Position numbers and translations under genes: made by a program. A stretch of 64,000 nt of DNA from Brevundimonas subvibrioides (GTDB taxonomy: Bacteria > Pseudomonadota > Alphaproteobacteria > Caulobacterales > Caulobacteraceae), in contig NZ_CP114542.1 of NCBI RefSeq assembly GCF_027271155.1, positions 1 to 64,000 of the forward strand, written 5' to 3'. Positions within the stretch are counted from its first letter, which is position 1; the number at the start of each line of letters is the position of its first letter. This document shows positions 1 to 10,520 of this stretch, piece by piece. Below the pieces are notes generated by a model. It ran no database searches and had not been told where the DNA came from. It was given only the letters and a program-made list of their open reading frames with translations.

Positions 1-1437
1 ATGGGGGCGACGGGGTTGGCGACGACGGGCATGACGGATCCGGACCGGATCTGGAACGAAGCCTCGGTAAGGCTGCGGTCTGAAATCGGCGAGGGTCCGT
101 TCAGTTCCTATATCGCGCCGTCCGCCGTGCGGATCGACGGATCGGGCAACCTGATCCTGGTCACGCCGACCGGCTATGCCCGCGACTGGGTGCGCAAGAA
201 CGCCCTGCGCCGTCTGAACGAGCTGTGGCTGGGCCTGGACGGCCTGTCGCGGCGTCTGGATGTCCGCTGCCGGGCCGAGGTGTCCTCGGCGCCTCCGGCC
301 TCGGCTGTCGCGCTCCAGGCCCTGTCGTCGGCCGGACTGGAGACACCGGTGTCGCCGACCGTCGCCCCCGTGACCGACGGGGCCCGCGCGGTCCGCGCCG
401 CGGGCCTGCAGGAGCGACTGACCTTCGACAGCTTCGTGGAGGGGCAGGGCAATGCCTTCGCCCTGGCCATCGCGCGCCAGACGGCGTCCTGGGCCGACGG
501 CCACTTCAACCCGATCTTCTTCTGCGGCCCCTATGGGTACGGGAAGACCCATCTGCTGAACGCCATCGCCTGGGAGGCGCAGCGCCTGCGCCCCGACGCC
601 AGGGTCGTCTATCTGACCGCCGAACGGTTCCTGTCGACCTTCGTCAAGGCGATGCAGGACCGCTCGACCGCCGCCTTCAAGGAAAGCCTGCGCTCGGCCG
701 ACATGCTGCTGCTGGACGACGTCCAGTTCGTGGGCGGCAAGGCCTCGACCCAGGAAGAACTGCTGTCCACGCTGACGGCCCTGATCGAGGACGGCAAACG
801 CATCGTCCTGTCGGCCGACCGCCCGCCCATGGCCCTGACCGAGGTCGAGCCCCGCCTGCGCAGCCATCTGGCCGCCGGTCTGACCTGCCCGGTCGAGCCT
901 GCCGACCGCTCGCTGAAGATCGCCGTGGCCGAGAACCGCATCGCCGCCTTCGCCCGCCTGGGAGTCGTCAATGGCGAGGCCCGGCGCGAGGTACTGGAAC
1001 AACTGGTCGACCGCACGCCGGGTTCGGTGCGCGAACTGGAGGGGGCCGTGAACACCCTGGCCGCGGCGGCCGGACCACGCCTGACGTCGCTGGGCGTCGA
1101 TGAGGCCCTGACCCTGCTGGGCACGGCCCTGCGCGGCGGACCGGAGCGTCGCATCACGGTCGACGAGATCCAGAAGACGGTCGCCGAGCATTTCAACATG
1201 AAGCAGGCCGACCTGCTGAGCGAGCGCCGCACCCGTGCCGTCGCCCGTCCGCGCCAGATCGCCATGTGGCTGTGCAAGCAGCACACGACACGGTCCTATC
1301 CCGACATCGGCCGTCGCTTCGGCGGGCGCGACCACACCACGGTCCTGCATGGCGTCCGCAAGATCGAGGAGCTGATGCCGCTGGACGACCAGATCGCCAG
1401 GGACGTCGAGGCCCTGACGCGCAAGCTGCGGGGCTAG
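1..1437 (+). CDS. dnaA: Chromosomal replication initiator DnaA
   Basis: AAA+ initiator that binds DnaA boxes and opens the origin in the cytoplasm. The 478-residue length is normal. Walker A GPYGYGKT lies at about residues 176-183, Walker B LLLDD near 236-240, and the C-terminal DNA-binding signature RDHTTVLHG at about 443. Domain II, about residues 90-135, is short and rich in Ala, Pro and Val. The frame opens at base 1, but a second Met at residue 11 (MTDPDRIW) begins the usual DnaA N-terminus and may be the true start. Followed by dnaN on the same strand, the classic order. The upstream promoter and origin lie outside the window. Confidence 0.97.
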   Translation: MGATGLATTGMTDPDRIWNEASVRLRSEIGEGPFSSYIAPSAVRIDGSGNLILVTPTGYARDWVRKNALRRLNELWLGLDGLSRRLDVRCRAEVSSAPPASAVALQALSSAGLETPVSPTVAPVTDGARAVRAAGLQERLTFDSFVEGQGNAFALAIARQTASWADGHFNPIFFCGPYGYGKTHLLNAIAWEAQRLRPDARVVYLTAERFLSTFVKAMQDRSTAAFKESLRSADMLLLDDVQFVGGKASTQEELLSTLTALIEDGKRIVLSADRPPMALTEVEPRLRSHLAAGLTCPVEPADRSLKIAVAENRIAAFARLGVVNGEARREVLEQLVDRTPGSVRELEGAVNTLAAAAGPRLTSLGVDEALTLLGTALRGGPERRITVDEIQKTVAEHFNMKQADLLSERRTRAVARPRQIAMWLCKQHTTRSYPDIGRRFGGRDHTTVLHGVRKIEELMPLDDQIARDVEALTRKLRG

Positions 1438-1454
1438 GCAGGGATTAGGGGCCA

Positions 1455-1543
1455 GGGACTGGGGATTAAGTGGCGTGGGAGACGGCCTTCGGCAGTTGGG
1501 CAAGTTGCCCTGATCCCTAATCCCCAGTCCCTAATCCCCAGTC
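1455..1543. repeat. Inverted repeat between dnaA and dnaN
   Basis: A 14-base arm GGGACTGGGGATTA (1455-1468) is matched exactly by its inverse TAATCCCCAGTCCC (1518-1531). Twelve bases of the right arm are repeated again at 1532-1543. Between the arms is a small perfect hairpin GGGCAA-g-TTGCCC (1498-1510). No T-run follows the structure closely enough for a classical terminator. It looks like a dispersed palindromic element or an attenuating structure in the dnaN leader. Confidence 0.7.
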
Positions 1544-1636
1544 TCTTTCTTGCCCCCCGCCGCCAATCCTTTAGTGTCCGTAGCCACTGTTTCCGCGAGG
1601 GATGATTCCGCCTTCGCTCCGGACGCCCGAGACACC

Positions 1637-2755
1637 ATGCAACTGACCATCGAACGATCCGCGCTCCTGAAGGCCCTGGGCCATGTGCAGAGCGTGGTCG
1701 AACGCCGGAACACCATTCCGATCCTGTCCAATGTCCTGCTGTCGGCCGGCCGCGACCGCCTGAGCTTCGCCGCCACAGACCTCGACATGGAGATCGTGGA
1801 CGAGGCCGACGCCACCGTTCAGGTCGAGGGCCAGATCACCGCCCCCGCCCACACCCTGTACGAGATCGTGCGCAAGCTTCCCGACGGGGCCGAGGTCGCC
1901 CTGACCTACAACGGCGACGATCCGCGCCTGACGGTCCAGGCGGGCCGTTCCAAATTCAACCTGCCGGTCCTGCCGGCCGGCGACTTTCCCGTCATGTCGA
2001 CCGACCAGTCGGGCGCGCGCTTCACCCTGATGAAGGACGACCTGGCCCGTCTGATCGACAAGACCCGGTTTGCCGTCTCGACCGAGGAGACGCGCTACTA
2101 TCTGAACGGCCTGTACCTGCACACGGTGTCCGAGGCGGGCATCCCGCTGCTGCGGGCCGTGGCGACCGACGGCCACCGCCTGGCCCTGGCCGAGACGCCC
2201 GCGCCGGAGGGCGCCGCCGGCGGTCCCGGCGTGATCGTGCCCAGGAAGACCATCGATCAGGTCCGCCGCCTGCTGGACGACGGCACCGGCGCGGTCGAGA
2301 TTTCGATCAGCCCGCAGAAGATCCGCTTCGAATTCGGCCAGGCCTCCCTGACCTCCAAGGTCATCGACGGGGCCTTCCCCGACTATATGCGCGTCATCCC
2401 CAAGGGGAACGACAAGCAGGCCGATATCGACAACGCCGTCTTCGCCTCGGCCGTGGATCGCGTCGCCACCATCTCGGCGGAAAAGAGCCGGTCGGTGAAA
2501 CTGGCTTTCGAGCTGGACCGGGTGACCCTGACGGTGCGCAACATGGAGGCCGGTCAGGGCGTGGAGGAGGTCGAGATCGGCTATTCCGAAGCCCCGTTCG
2601 AGATCGGCTTCAACGCGCGCTATCTGCTGGACGTCGCTGGCCAGATCACGGGCGAGAACGCCACCTTCCTGTTCGCCGACCCGGCTAGCCCCACGCTCGT
2701 GCTCGATCCGGGCGATCCGGGCGTCCAGTATGTGCTGATGCCGCTGCGGGTGTGA
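1637..2755 (+). CDS. dnaN: DNA polymerase III beta subunit (sliding clamp)
   Basis: Ring-shaped processivity clamp loaded at replication forks; also binds other polymerases and repair proteins. The 372-residue product begins MQLTIERSALLKAL, the standard clamp N-terminus, which is why the ATG at 1637 is chosen over the longer frame opening at 1550. Three clamp domains are expected, and the C-terminus YVLMPLRV is the usual hydrophobic end of the family. Second gene of the dnaA-dnaN-recF region, separated from dnaA by 199 bases that contain the inverted repeat. Confidence 0.97.
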   Translation: MQLTIERSALLKALGHVQSVVERRNTIPILSNVLLSAGRDRLSFAATDLDMEIVDEADATVQVEGQITAPAHTLYEIVRKLPDGAEVALTYNGDDPRLTVQAGRSKFNLPVLPAGDFPVMSTDQSGARFTLMKDDLARLIDKTRFAVSTEETRYYLNGLYLHTVSEAGIPLLRAVATDGHRLALAETPAPEGAAGGPGVIVPRKTIDQVRRLLDDGTGAVEISISPQKIRFEFGQASLTSKVIDGAFPDYMRVIPKGNDKQADIDNAVFASAVDRVATISAEKSRSVKLAFELDRVTLTVRNMEAGQGVEEVEIGYSEAPFEIGFNARYLLDVAGQITGENATFLFADPASPTLVLDPGDPGVQYVLMPLRV

Positions 2756-2861
2756 GTCCCTGGGCCGGCTCGAGCAGTTCGAGCGGGTCGAGGTCACCAG
2801 CCGCGCCCAATGGCGAGACTGGCTGTCGAGGCATTACCAGCGGGCGGACAGCGTCTGGGTC

Positions 2862-3350
2862 GTGACCTTCAAGGTCGGAGCCTCGCAACCGCGCGTGCAC
2901 TACGACGATCTGGTCGAGGAGGCTCTGGCTTTCGGCTGGGTCGACAGTCTGCCGAGGAAGCTGGACGATCAGCGCACGATGCTCCTGATGTCTTCGAGGA
3001 AGCCCGGCTCCAACTGGTCGAAGGCCAACAAGGCGCGGATCGAAAGACTGGAGGCCGCCGGGCTGATGCATCCGGCGGGCCTCCTGAAGATCGAACGGGC
3101 CCGCGCGGACGGATCCTGGACCGCACTCGACGCCGTCGACCGGCTGGAGCTTCCTGCGGACCTGGCGATGGCGTTCGACCAGCACCCCGGCGCGGCGGCG
3201 ACGTTCGCCACCTTTCCACCCTCGACACGCCGCGGCATTCTTGAGTGGATCGGCCATGCGAAGCGTCCGGAAACGCGGGCGGCCCGCATCGCCGACACCG
3301 CCGGGAAGGCGGCCAGGGGCGAGCGCGCCAACCAGTGGCGCAAGCCCTGA
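2862..3350 (+). CDS. YdeI/OmpD-associated family protein
   Basis: Small cytoplasmic protein of the YdeI/OmpD-associated family; its biochemical role is not established. The match is recognised from [30 protein letters not shown] and the C-terminal RRGILEWI...[11 protein letters not shown] pattern. The GTG at 2862 gives 162 residues but cuts off family-typical sequence: the same frame reads LEQFERVEVTS and WRDWLSRHYQRADSVWV back to about 2760. Upstream of 2862 there is no ATG, GTG or TTG before a stop at 2736, only a CTG at 2760. Either the start is unusual, the N-terminus is lost, or one base is missing near 2756. It sits between dnaN and recF. Confidence 0.8.
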   Translation: MTFKVGASQPRVHYDDLVEEALAFGWVDSLPRKLDDQRTMLLMSSRKPGSNWSKANKARIERLEAAGLMHPAGLLKIERARADGSWTALDAVDRLELPADLAMAFDQHPGAAATFATFPPSTRRGILEWIGHAKRPETRAARIADTAGKAARGERANQWRKP

Positions 3351-3465
3351 CGTCTATGCCATCCCGTCCATCTGCGGCGCGCGGGTCCGGCGTGGCCATA
3401 CGGAATCTGACCCGGGAGGCGGCCGAGGTTGTGACCTGCCGGACGAAGCGGGCTATGTCGGTCGC

Positions 3466-4611
3466 TTGATCCGCTCGCTGACCCTGACCGATTTCCGGTC
3501 CTATGCCGCCGCCACCCTGTCCGTAGGCACAGGTCCCGTGGTGCTGCATGGGCCGAACGGGGCGGGCAAGACCAACCTGCTGGAAGCGCTCAGCCTGTTC
3601 ACCCCCGGCAAGGGGCTGCGGGGCGCGACGGCACAGGAGATGGGTCGGCGCGAACCCGGCGAGACCGGTGGCCGGGCCTGGGCCGTGGCCCTGACGCTGG
3701 AGGGAGCCGACGGTGACGACCTGCGTCTGGGCACCGGGGTTCAGGTCGCGGGCGCCGGGCGGCGCATGGTGCGCATCGAGGGCGAGACCGCCCAGCCCGG
3801 GCGATTGCTGGACTATCTGCGGCCCGTCTGGGCAACGCCGGAGCAGGACCGTCTGTTCTCGGACGCGCGGGCCGAGCGGCTGAAGTTCTTCGACCGGCTG
3901 GTGTTCGCTGCCGACCCGGGCCATGCGGCGGCAGTGGCGGGGTACGAAAAGGCGCTGCGCGAGCGTTTGCGGCTGCTGGTCGACGGGGCCGAAGGGCGAG
4001 AGGCCGATCCCCTGTGGCTGGATGCGCTGGAAGCCCGTCTGGGCGAGACCGGGGCGCGGGCGGCCTCGGCGCGGGCGCGGGCGCTGGCGGTGCTGCAGGG
4101 CGCGATCGACGCGCGGGCCGAACGCCCCTTTCCCCAGGCCGATCTGGGCCTGGAGGGCGCGGCAGAGACGGCCGCGGCAGACGGGGCCGACGACGAGGCC
4201 ATCGCCGCAGACATCCGCGAAGGGCTGGCCCGGTCCCGGGGCCGCGACGCGTCCGCCGGGCGTTCGCTGTTCGGCCCGCACCGCACCGACCTGACCGCAC
4301 TCCATCGCGAGAAGAACCGCCCGGCCGCCGAGGGGTCGTCCGGCGAGCAGAAGGCTCTGGTCCTGAACCTGATCCTGGCCCAGATCGGGCGGCTGAAGGC
4401 GACGGGCGGCCCGACGCCCGCCCCGCCCGTCCTGCTGCTGGACGAGGCCCCGGCGCATCTGGATGCCGGTCGCCGCGCGGCCCTGTTCGACGAGATCGTG
4501 GCCCTGGACCTCCAGGCCTTCATGACCGGTACGGAGGCGGACCTGTTCGCGCCTCTCAGGGGACGAGCCGCCTTCGTGCGGGTCGAGGGCGGAGCCCTGG
4601 TCCAGGGCTAG
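3466..4611 (+). CDS. recF: DNA replication and repair protein RecF
   Basis: SMC-like ATPase that loads RecA at gaps with RecO and RecR. The TTG at 3466 gives [13 protein letters not shown], the normal RecF beginning, and 381 residues; the frame is open further upstream but holds no family sequence there. Walker A GPNGAGKT is at residues 29-36. The ABC signature region ([14 protein letters not shown]) and Walker [12 protein letters not shown] are in the last third. Third gene of the dnaA-dnaN-recF block, 115 bases after the YdeI-like gene. Confidence 0.95.
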   Translation: MIRSLTLTDFRSYAAATLSVGTGPVVLHGPNGAGKTNLLEALSLFTPGKGLRGATAQEMGRREPGETGGRAWAVALTLEGADGDDLRLGTGVQVAGAGRRMVRIEGETAQPGRLLDYLRPVWATPEQDRLFSDARAERLKFFDRLVFAADPGHAAAVAGYEKALRERLRLLVDGAEGREADPLWLDALEARLGETGARAASARARALAVLQGAIDARAERPFPQADLGLEGAAETAAADGADDEAIAADIREGLARSRGRDASAGRSLFGPHRTDLTALHREKNRPAAEGSSGEQKALVLNLILAQIGRLKATGGPTPAPPVLLLDEAPAHLDAGRRAALFDEIVALDLQAFMTGTEADLFAPLRGRAAFVRVEGGALVQG

Positions 4612-4645
4612 CCCCCGGAACCCCCCGTGACCCAAACGACGTGAC

Positions 4646-4755
4646 TCACCGTGACCGGGAAATCCCGAACCTCAACAAATTCAAACCGATGGCTCTCGCG
4701 GTCAGAGTCACGGTGACGGGATTATCGGAAATTCTGGCACCTCTCGCGGTGCCAG
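4646..4755. repeat. Hairpin cluster between convergent recF and antiporter genes
   Basis: TCACCGTGAC (4646-4655) pairs exactly with GTCACGGTGA (4707-4716). A second perfect stem CTGGCACC/GGTGCCAG (4734-4741, 4748-4755) has a 6-base loop. A GANTC site sits beside each outer arm (GACTC near 4644, GAGTC near 4706). The genes on both sides converge here, so a bidirectional termination role is likely although no T-run follows. Confidence 0.6.
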
Positions 4756-4833
4756 ACAGGCGGGATGTCAAGGACCGGTGACCGACGTGGGCTCGCGGCG
4801 CGACCAGAACAAGGGCCGGAGTGGAAATTATTC

Positions 4834-6057
4834 CTAGGCCGTCGCCGGGTTGACCTCGCCCTTGACGCGCGCGCCGGGCGGCTTGCCGCCGATGCGGTCC
4901 ATGAAGACGAAGACGAAGGGGTTCAGCGAGATCGACAGCAGGGCGGCGGCCAGCACCAGGTCGTGGGTCTGCTGGCTCATGGCCCCCAGCGACAGGCCGA
5001 GCGCCGCCAGGATGAAGGAGAACTCGCCCACCTGGGCGAGACTGGCCCCGACCGTCAGGCCGGTGGCCCGGTCCAGCCTGAAGATCCGCGTGATGGCCAG
5101 CGCCGCGATCGTCTTGCCGACGATGACGATGCCCAGAACGCCCAGCACCGACAGGGGCTCGCGCCACAGGATGGTCGGGTCGAACAGCATGCCGACCGAG
5201 ACGAAGAACAGGACGGCGAAGGCATCGCGCAGCGGCAGGGACCGCTCGGCCGCGTTGTGGCCCAGCGGTGTGCCGTTCAGCACCAGCCCGGCCAGGAAGG
5301 CCCCGAGCGCGAAGGAGTGGAACAGAGACCAGGCGATCCAGGCGATGCCGAGCGCGATGGCCAGGACGCCCAGGGTGAACAGCTCCCTCGACCGGGTATG
5401 GGCGATCCGCACCAGCAGCCAGGGCAGAACGCGCCCGCCGACGAACAGCATGGCAAGGACGAAGCCCGCGACCTTGAGCAGGGTCCAGCCGACGTTCAGC
5501 GCCAGGGCGGCCGGATCGACTGCCGTTCCGGCCGGAAGCACGATCATGGGCAGCATGACCAGGGCGATGACGATCACCAGATCCTCGACGATCAGCCAGC
5601 CGACGGCGATCCGCCCGACCTCGCCCCTGTTCTGGCGTCGCTCCTCCAGCGCCCGCATCAGGACGACGGTGGAGGCGACCGACAGGGCGAAGCCCATCAG
5701 CAGGGCCTCGATGTCGCCCAGCCCCAGCAGGAACCGCCCGAGCGCCCAGCCCAGCAGGGTCGCCGAGGCGATCTGGACCAGGGCCCCCGGGATGGCGACC
5801 TTCCGGACCTTCATCAGATCCGCAGGCGAGAAATGCAGCCCGACCCCGAACATCAGCAGGATCACCCCGATCTCGGCCAGCTGAGGGGCCAGCTCCATGT
5901 CGGCCACGAAACCGATCGTATAGGGCCCGACCACCACCCCGGCGACGAGGTAACCGACCAGGGGCGACAGCTTCAGCCGGTTGGCCATCATCCCGAACAC
6001 GAACGCCAGCACGAAGCCGGCAACGAGGGTGGAAATCAGGCTGTCGGCATGGGGCAT
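4834..6057 (-). CDS. Kef-type cation/proton antiporter, membrane domain only
   Basis: CPA2-family antiporter, closest in pattern to YbaL/KefB: LKLSPLVGYLVAGVVVGP, GVILLMFGVGLHF and SLAQVGEFSFILA are family signatures. About 11-12 hydrophobic segments fill residues 10-390, so it is an inner-membrane protein exchanging a cation (probably K+) for protons. YbaL relatives are about 550 residues and carry a C-terminal TrkA-N/RCK domain; this one stops at 407, directly after the membrane part. The 220 bases beyond the stop contain no RCK-like frame. It may be regulated differently or be a truncated derivative. Confidence 0.88.
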   Translation of the reverse strand: MPHADSLISTLVAGFVLAFVFGMMANRLKLSPLVGYLVAGVVVGPYTIGFVADMELAPQLAEIGVILLMFGVGLHFSPADLMKVRKVAIPGALVQIASATLLGWALGRFLLGLGDIEALLMGFALSVASTVVLMRALEERRQNRGEVGRIAVGWLIVEDLVIVIALVMLPMIVLPAGTAVDPAALALNVGWTLLKVAGFVLAMLFVGGRVLPWLLVRIAHTRSRELFTLGVLAIALGIAWIAWSLFHSFALGAFLAGLVLNGTPLGHNAAERSLPLRDAFAVLFFVSVGMLFDPTILWREPLSVLGVLGIVIVGKTIAALAITRIFRLDRATGLTVGASLAQVGEFSFILAALGLSLGAMSQQTHDLVLAAALLSISLNPFVFVFMDRIGGKPPGARVKGEVNPATA

Positions 6058-6076
6058 CGGTGCTCGGGGTCAGAAG

Positions 6077-6136
6077 GAGCCTGAGTCACGGCATCGGCGG
6101 AGTCGCCAAGCGATCCCCCATCGGCCGATCAGGCTC
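6077..6136. repeat. 60-base dispersed palindromic repeat, copy 1
   Basis: Bounded by GAGCCTGA and its near inverse GATCAGGCTC, with an inner imperfect hairpin. A second copy of the same length lies at 35537-35596, differing at roughly ten positions. GANTC sites at 6083-6087 and 6100-6104 are kept in both copies although the middle base differs. It lies just upstream of the antiporter start and about 140 bases before the toxin-antitoxin pair. Confidence 0.75.
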
Positions 6137-6244
6137 GGGCGTCGGTGGTGGGTCTTTCGATGGGTGAGCCAAACATATGGGGCTAGCCCGCGCGGGAGCA
6201 AGGCCAGCAGGGGCTGCAGCCTGTCCGATACCCCCAATGCTTGC

Positions 6245-6260
6245 GCATCGTCTTCGATGC
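6245..6260. promoter_or_regulatory. Candidate operator of the parDE-like pair
   Basis: Perfect palindrome GCATCG-tctt-CGATGC, 18 bases before the antitoxin start. Type II antitoxins usually bind palindromes overlapping their own promoter. The match to this antitoxin is inferred from position only. Confidence 0.4.
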
Positions 6261-6277
6261 GGTAGCTTGAGGTCGCC

Positions 6278-6523
6278 ATGACGACCATGACATTCACCCT
6301 GCCCGAAAGCCTGAGCGCTTTCATCGATGCGGAGGTCGCCACCGAAGGCTACGCGTCCGGGGCGGACTATCTGCGCGCCCTGATCCGCGAGCAGCAGGCG
6401 CGAAAAAGCTTGCGCCAAATGATCCTGGACGGCGCGGCGTCCGGGCCGTGCGAAGCCGTCGACGAGGCCTATTTCCAACGCCTCCGCGATCGGGTCAGGT
6501 CCGGTCGTAACGCGGCGGAATGA
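6278..6523 (+). CDS. ParD-like type II antitoxin
   Basis: 81-residue protein of the ribbon-helix-helix ParD/CopG type. The N-terminus MTFTLPESLSAFIDAEVATEG is the DNA-binding half, and YASGADYLRALIREQQ is typical ParD sequence. The acidic C-terminal part should wrap the toxin. ATG 6278 is preceded by TTGAGG; ATG 6287 is an alternative start. Its stop overlaps the toxin start by 4 bases (ATGA), so translation is coupled. It neutralises the product of the next gene and probably represses the operon. Confidence 0.88.
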   Translation: MTTMTFTLPESLSAFIDAEVATEGYASGADYLRALIREQQARKSLRQMILDGAASGPCEAVDEAYFQRLRDRVRSGRNAAE

Positions 6524-6846
6524 TCCGCAAGGCCTTTGGCGCGCGGCCTGAGGCCATCAGAGATTCCAACAAGATCGTCGATCATTACCTGACGACGGCC
6601 GGCGATCGGATCGCGGAACGCTTCATCGACGCACTGGAGGCCACCTACGCCGGGATCGCCACGGAGCCCCAGATCGGATCGACGCGCTATGCACACGAAC
6701 TCGGTGTGGAGCGGCTGCGATCCCGGAGGCTGAAGCACTTCCCCTATCTGGTCTTCTACGTCGAGCTGGACGACCGGATCGAGGTCTGGCGGGTCCTTCA
6801 CGCCCAGCGGGACATCCCGCGCCGGATCGACGACGGCGAGGGTTGA
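6520..6846 (+). CDS. ParE/RelE-family toxin
   Basis: 108-residue toxin with the RelE/ParE fold pattern: an N-terminal helical pair (ARPEAIRDSNKIVDHYL), then GIATEPQIGSTR, LRSRRLKHFPYLVFYVELDDRIEVWRVLHAQRDIP. ParE members inhibit DNA gyrase, whereas RelE members cut mRNA. FPYLVFY and VLHAQRD are closer to ParE, so gyrase is the likely target. The next gene downstream is gyrB, though this may be coincidence. Its start overlaps the antitoxin stop. Confidence 0.88.
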   Translation: MIRKAFGARPEAIRDSNKIVDHYLTTAGDRIAERFIDALEATYAGIATEPQIGSTRYAHELGVERLRSRRLKHFPYLVFYVELDDRIEVWRVLHAQRDIPRRIDDGEG

Positions 6847-6910
6847 ACCGGCCAATCCGCTCGCTTTCCGTGCGGAAATTCCTATATAAACGTCACATCC
6901 GGGCGGGTGA

Positions 6911-9442
<2,532 letters not shown>

Positions 9443-9446
9443 ACTC

Positions 9447-9633
9447 TTTCGTCATTCCGGGCGAAGCGCAGCGGAGACCCGGAACAAGGCGGCGCCGGAG
9501 TGAAGCGCAGGCGATCTCGATGCCACTCAAACGGCCACGCCTTGAGCGCCGGCGTGCGCGACAGGTTCGCGCTCACGCGCGCCGCCTTGTTCCGGGTCTG
9601 CGGCGCTACGCGCCTTCGCCCGGAATGACGAAA
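9447..9633. repeat. Large inverted repeat after gyrB
   Basis: Left arm 9447-9466 and right arm 9614-9633 are exact 20-base inverses (core GTCATTCCGGGCGAAG). Pairing continues inward with interruptions: ACCCGGAACAAGGCGGC is matched by GCCGCCTTGTTCCGGGT. It lies between the 3' ends of gyrB and the convergent aldo/keto reductase, so it can act as a bidirectional terminator. Confidence 0.8.
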
Positions 9634-9640
9634 AAACGGG

Positions 9641-10477
9641 TCAAATAATATCCAGCGCCTGGCTGGTCGTGGGCGGCGGAAAGGCGCGGTCGAGGACCGC
9701 GATGTCCTCGGCGTCCAGTTCGATCTCCAGGGCGGCGGCATTGGCCTCGACGTGCTCGACGGTGGAGGCCTTGGGGATGGCGATCACCCCTTCCTGACGC
9801 AGGACGGCGGCGAGCGCGATCTGGGCCGGCGTGGCATCGTGGCGGTCGGCCACAGCCTTGAGCGCCGGATGGTTCAGGATGTCGCCCCGCCCCAGGGGCG
9901 AATAGGCCATGATCGGCATGATCCGCTCCTGCGACCAGGGCAGCAGGTCGAACTCGATGCCGCGCGAGCCCAGATGATAGAGGACCTGGTTGGCCGAGCA
10001 GAGGTCGCCCCCGTCGATCGCCTCCAGCCGGTTCATGGTGCGCAGGTCGAGGTTCGACACGCCCCAGCGGGCGATCATCCCCTCGTCGATCAGCTCCTCG
10101 AACCCGGCGACGATCTCCTCCAGCGGATGGCGGCTCTGCCAGTGCAGCAGATACAGGTCCAGCCGTTCGACGCCGAGCCGCTCCAGCGACTTCTCGCAAT
10201 GGAGCATCATGGTCATCTCGCCCGCATTCTCGGGCCTGATCTTGGACACCAGGAAGACCTCGTCGCGCCGCCCGGCGATGACCTCGCCGACCAGCCGCTC
10301 GGCACGGCCGTCGCCATACAGTTCGGCCGTGTCGATCAGGGTCAGCCCCAGGTCGATGCCCCGCGCCAGCGCCGCCTGCTCGGCATCGCGCCGGGCCGGA
10401 TCGTCACCGATCATCCAGGTCCCCTGGCCGAGGATCGGAACCGAGGTGCCGTCGGAAAAGCTGGTCATGCGCGTCAT
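9641..10477 (-). CDS. Aldo/keto reductase
   Basis: NAD(P)H-dependent reductase of aldehydes or ketones with a TIM-barrel fold; substrate unknown. The catalytic tetrad is visible: Asp49 (LIDT), Tyr54 (AELYG), Lys79 (VSKIRP) and His112 (LLHWQ). The C-terminal IAIPKAS is the cofactor-binding stretch. 278 residues, the normal length of single-domain members. Co-directional with the upstream hydrolase gene (43-base gap). Confidence 0.92.
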   Translation of the reverse strand: MTRMTSFSDGTSVPILGQGTWMIGDDPARRDAEQAALARGIDLGLTLIDTAELYGDGRAERLVGEVIAGRRDEVFLVSKIRPENAGEMTMMLHCEKSLERLGVERLDLYLLHWQSRHPLEEIVAGFEELIDEGMIARWGVSNLDLRTMNRLEAIDGGDLCSANQVLYHLGSRGIEFDLLPWSQERIMPIMAYSPLGRGDILNHPALKAVADRHDATPAQIALAAVLRQEGVIAIPKASTVEHVEANAAALEIELDAEDIAVLDRAFPPPTTSQALDII

Positions 10478-10520
10478 GGCAGGGACAATGCACGACCGGC
10501 CGCATGGGTGCCAAGCGGGC

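Noticed and set aside
4765..6084. 439-codon plus-strand frame opposite the antiporter
   Set aside because: Antisense of transmembrane codons, giving a Gln/Asp/Arg-rich sequence; the membrane protein on the other strand is clearly the gene.
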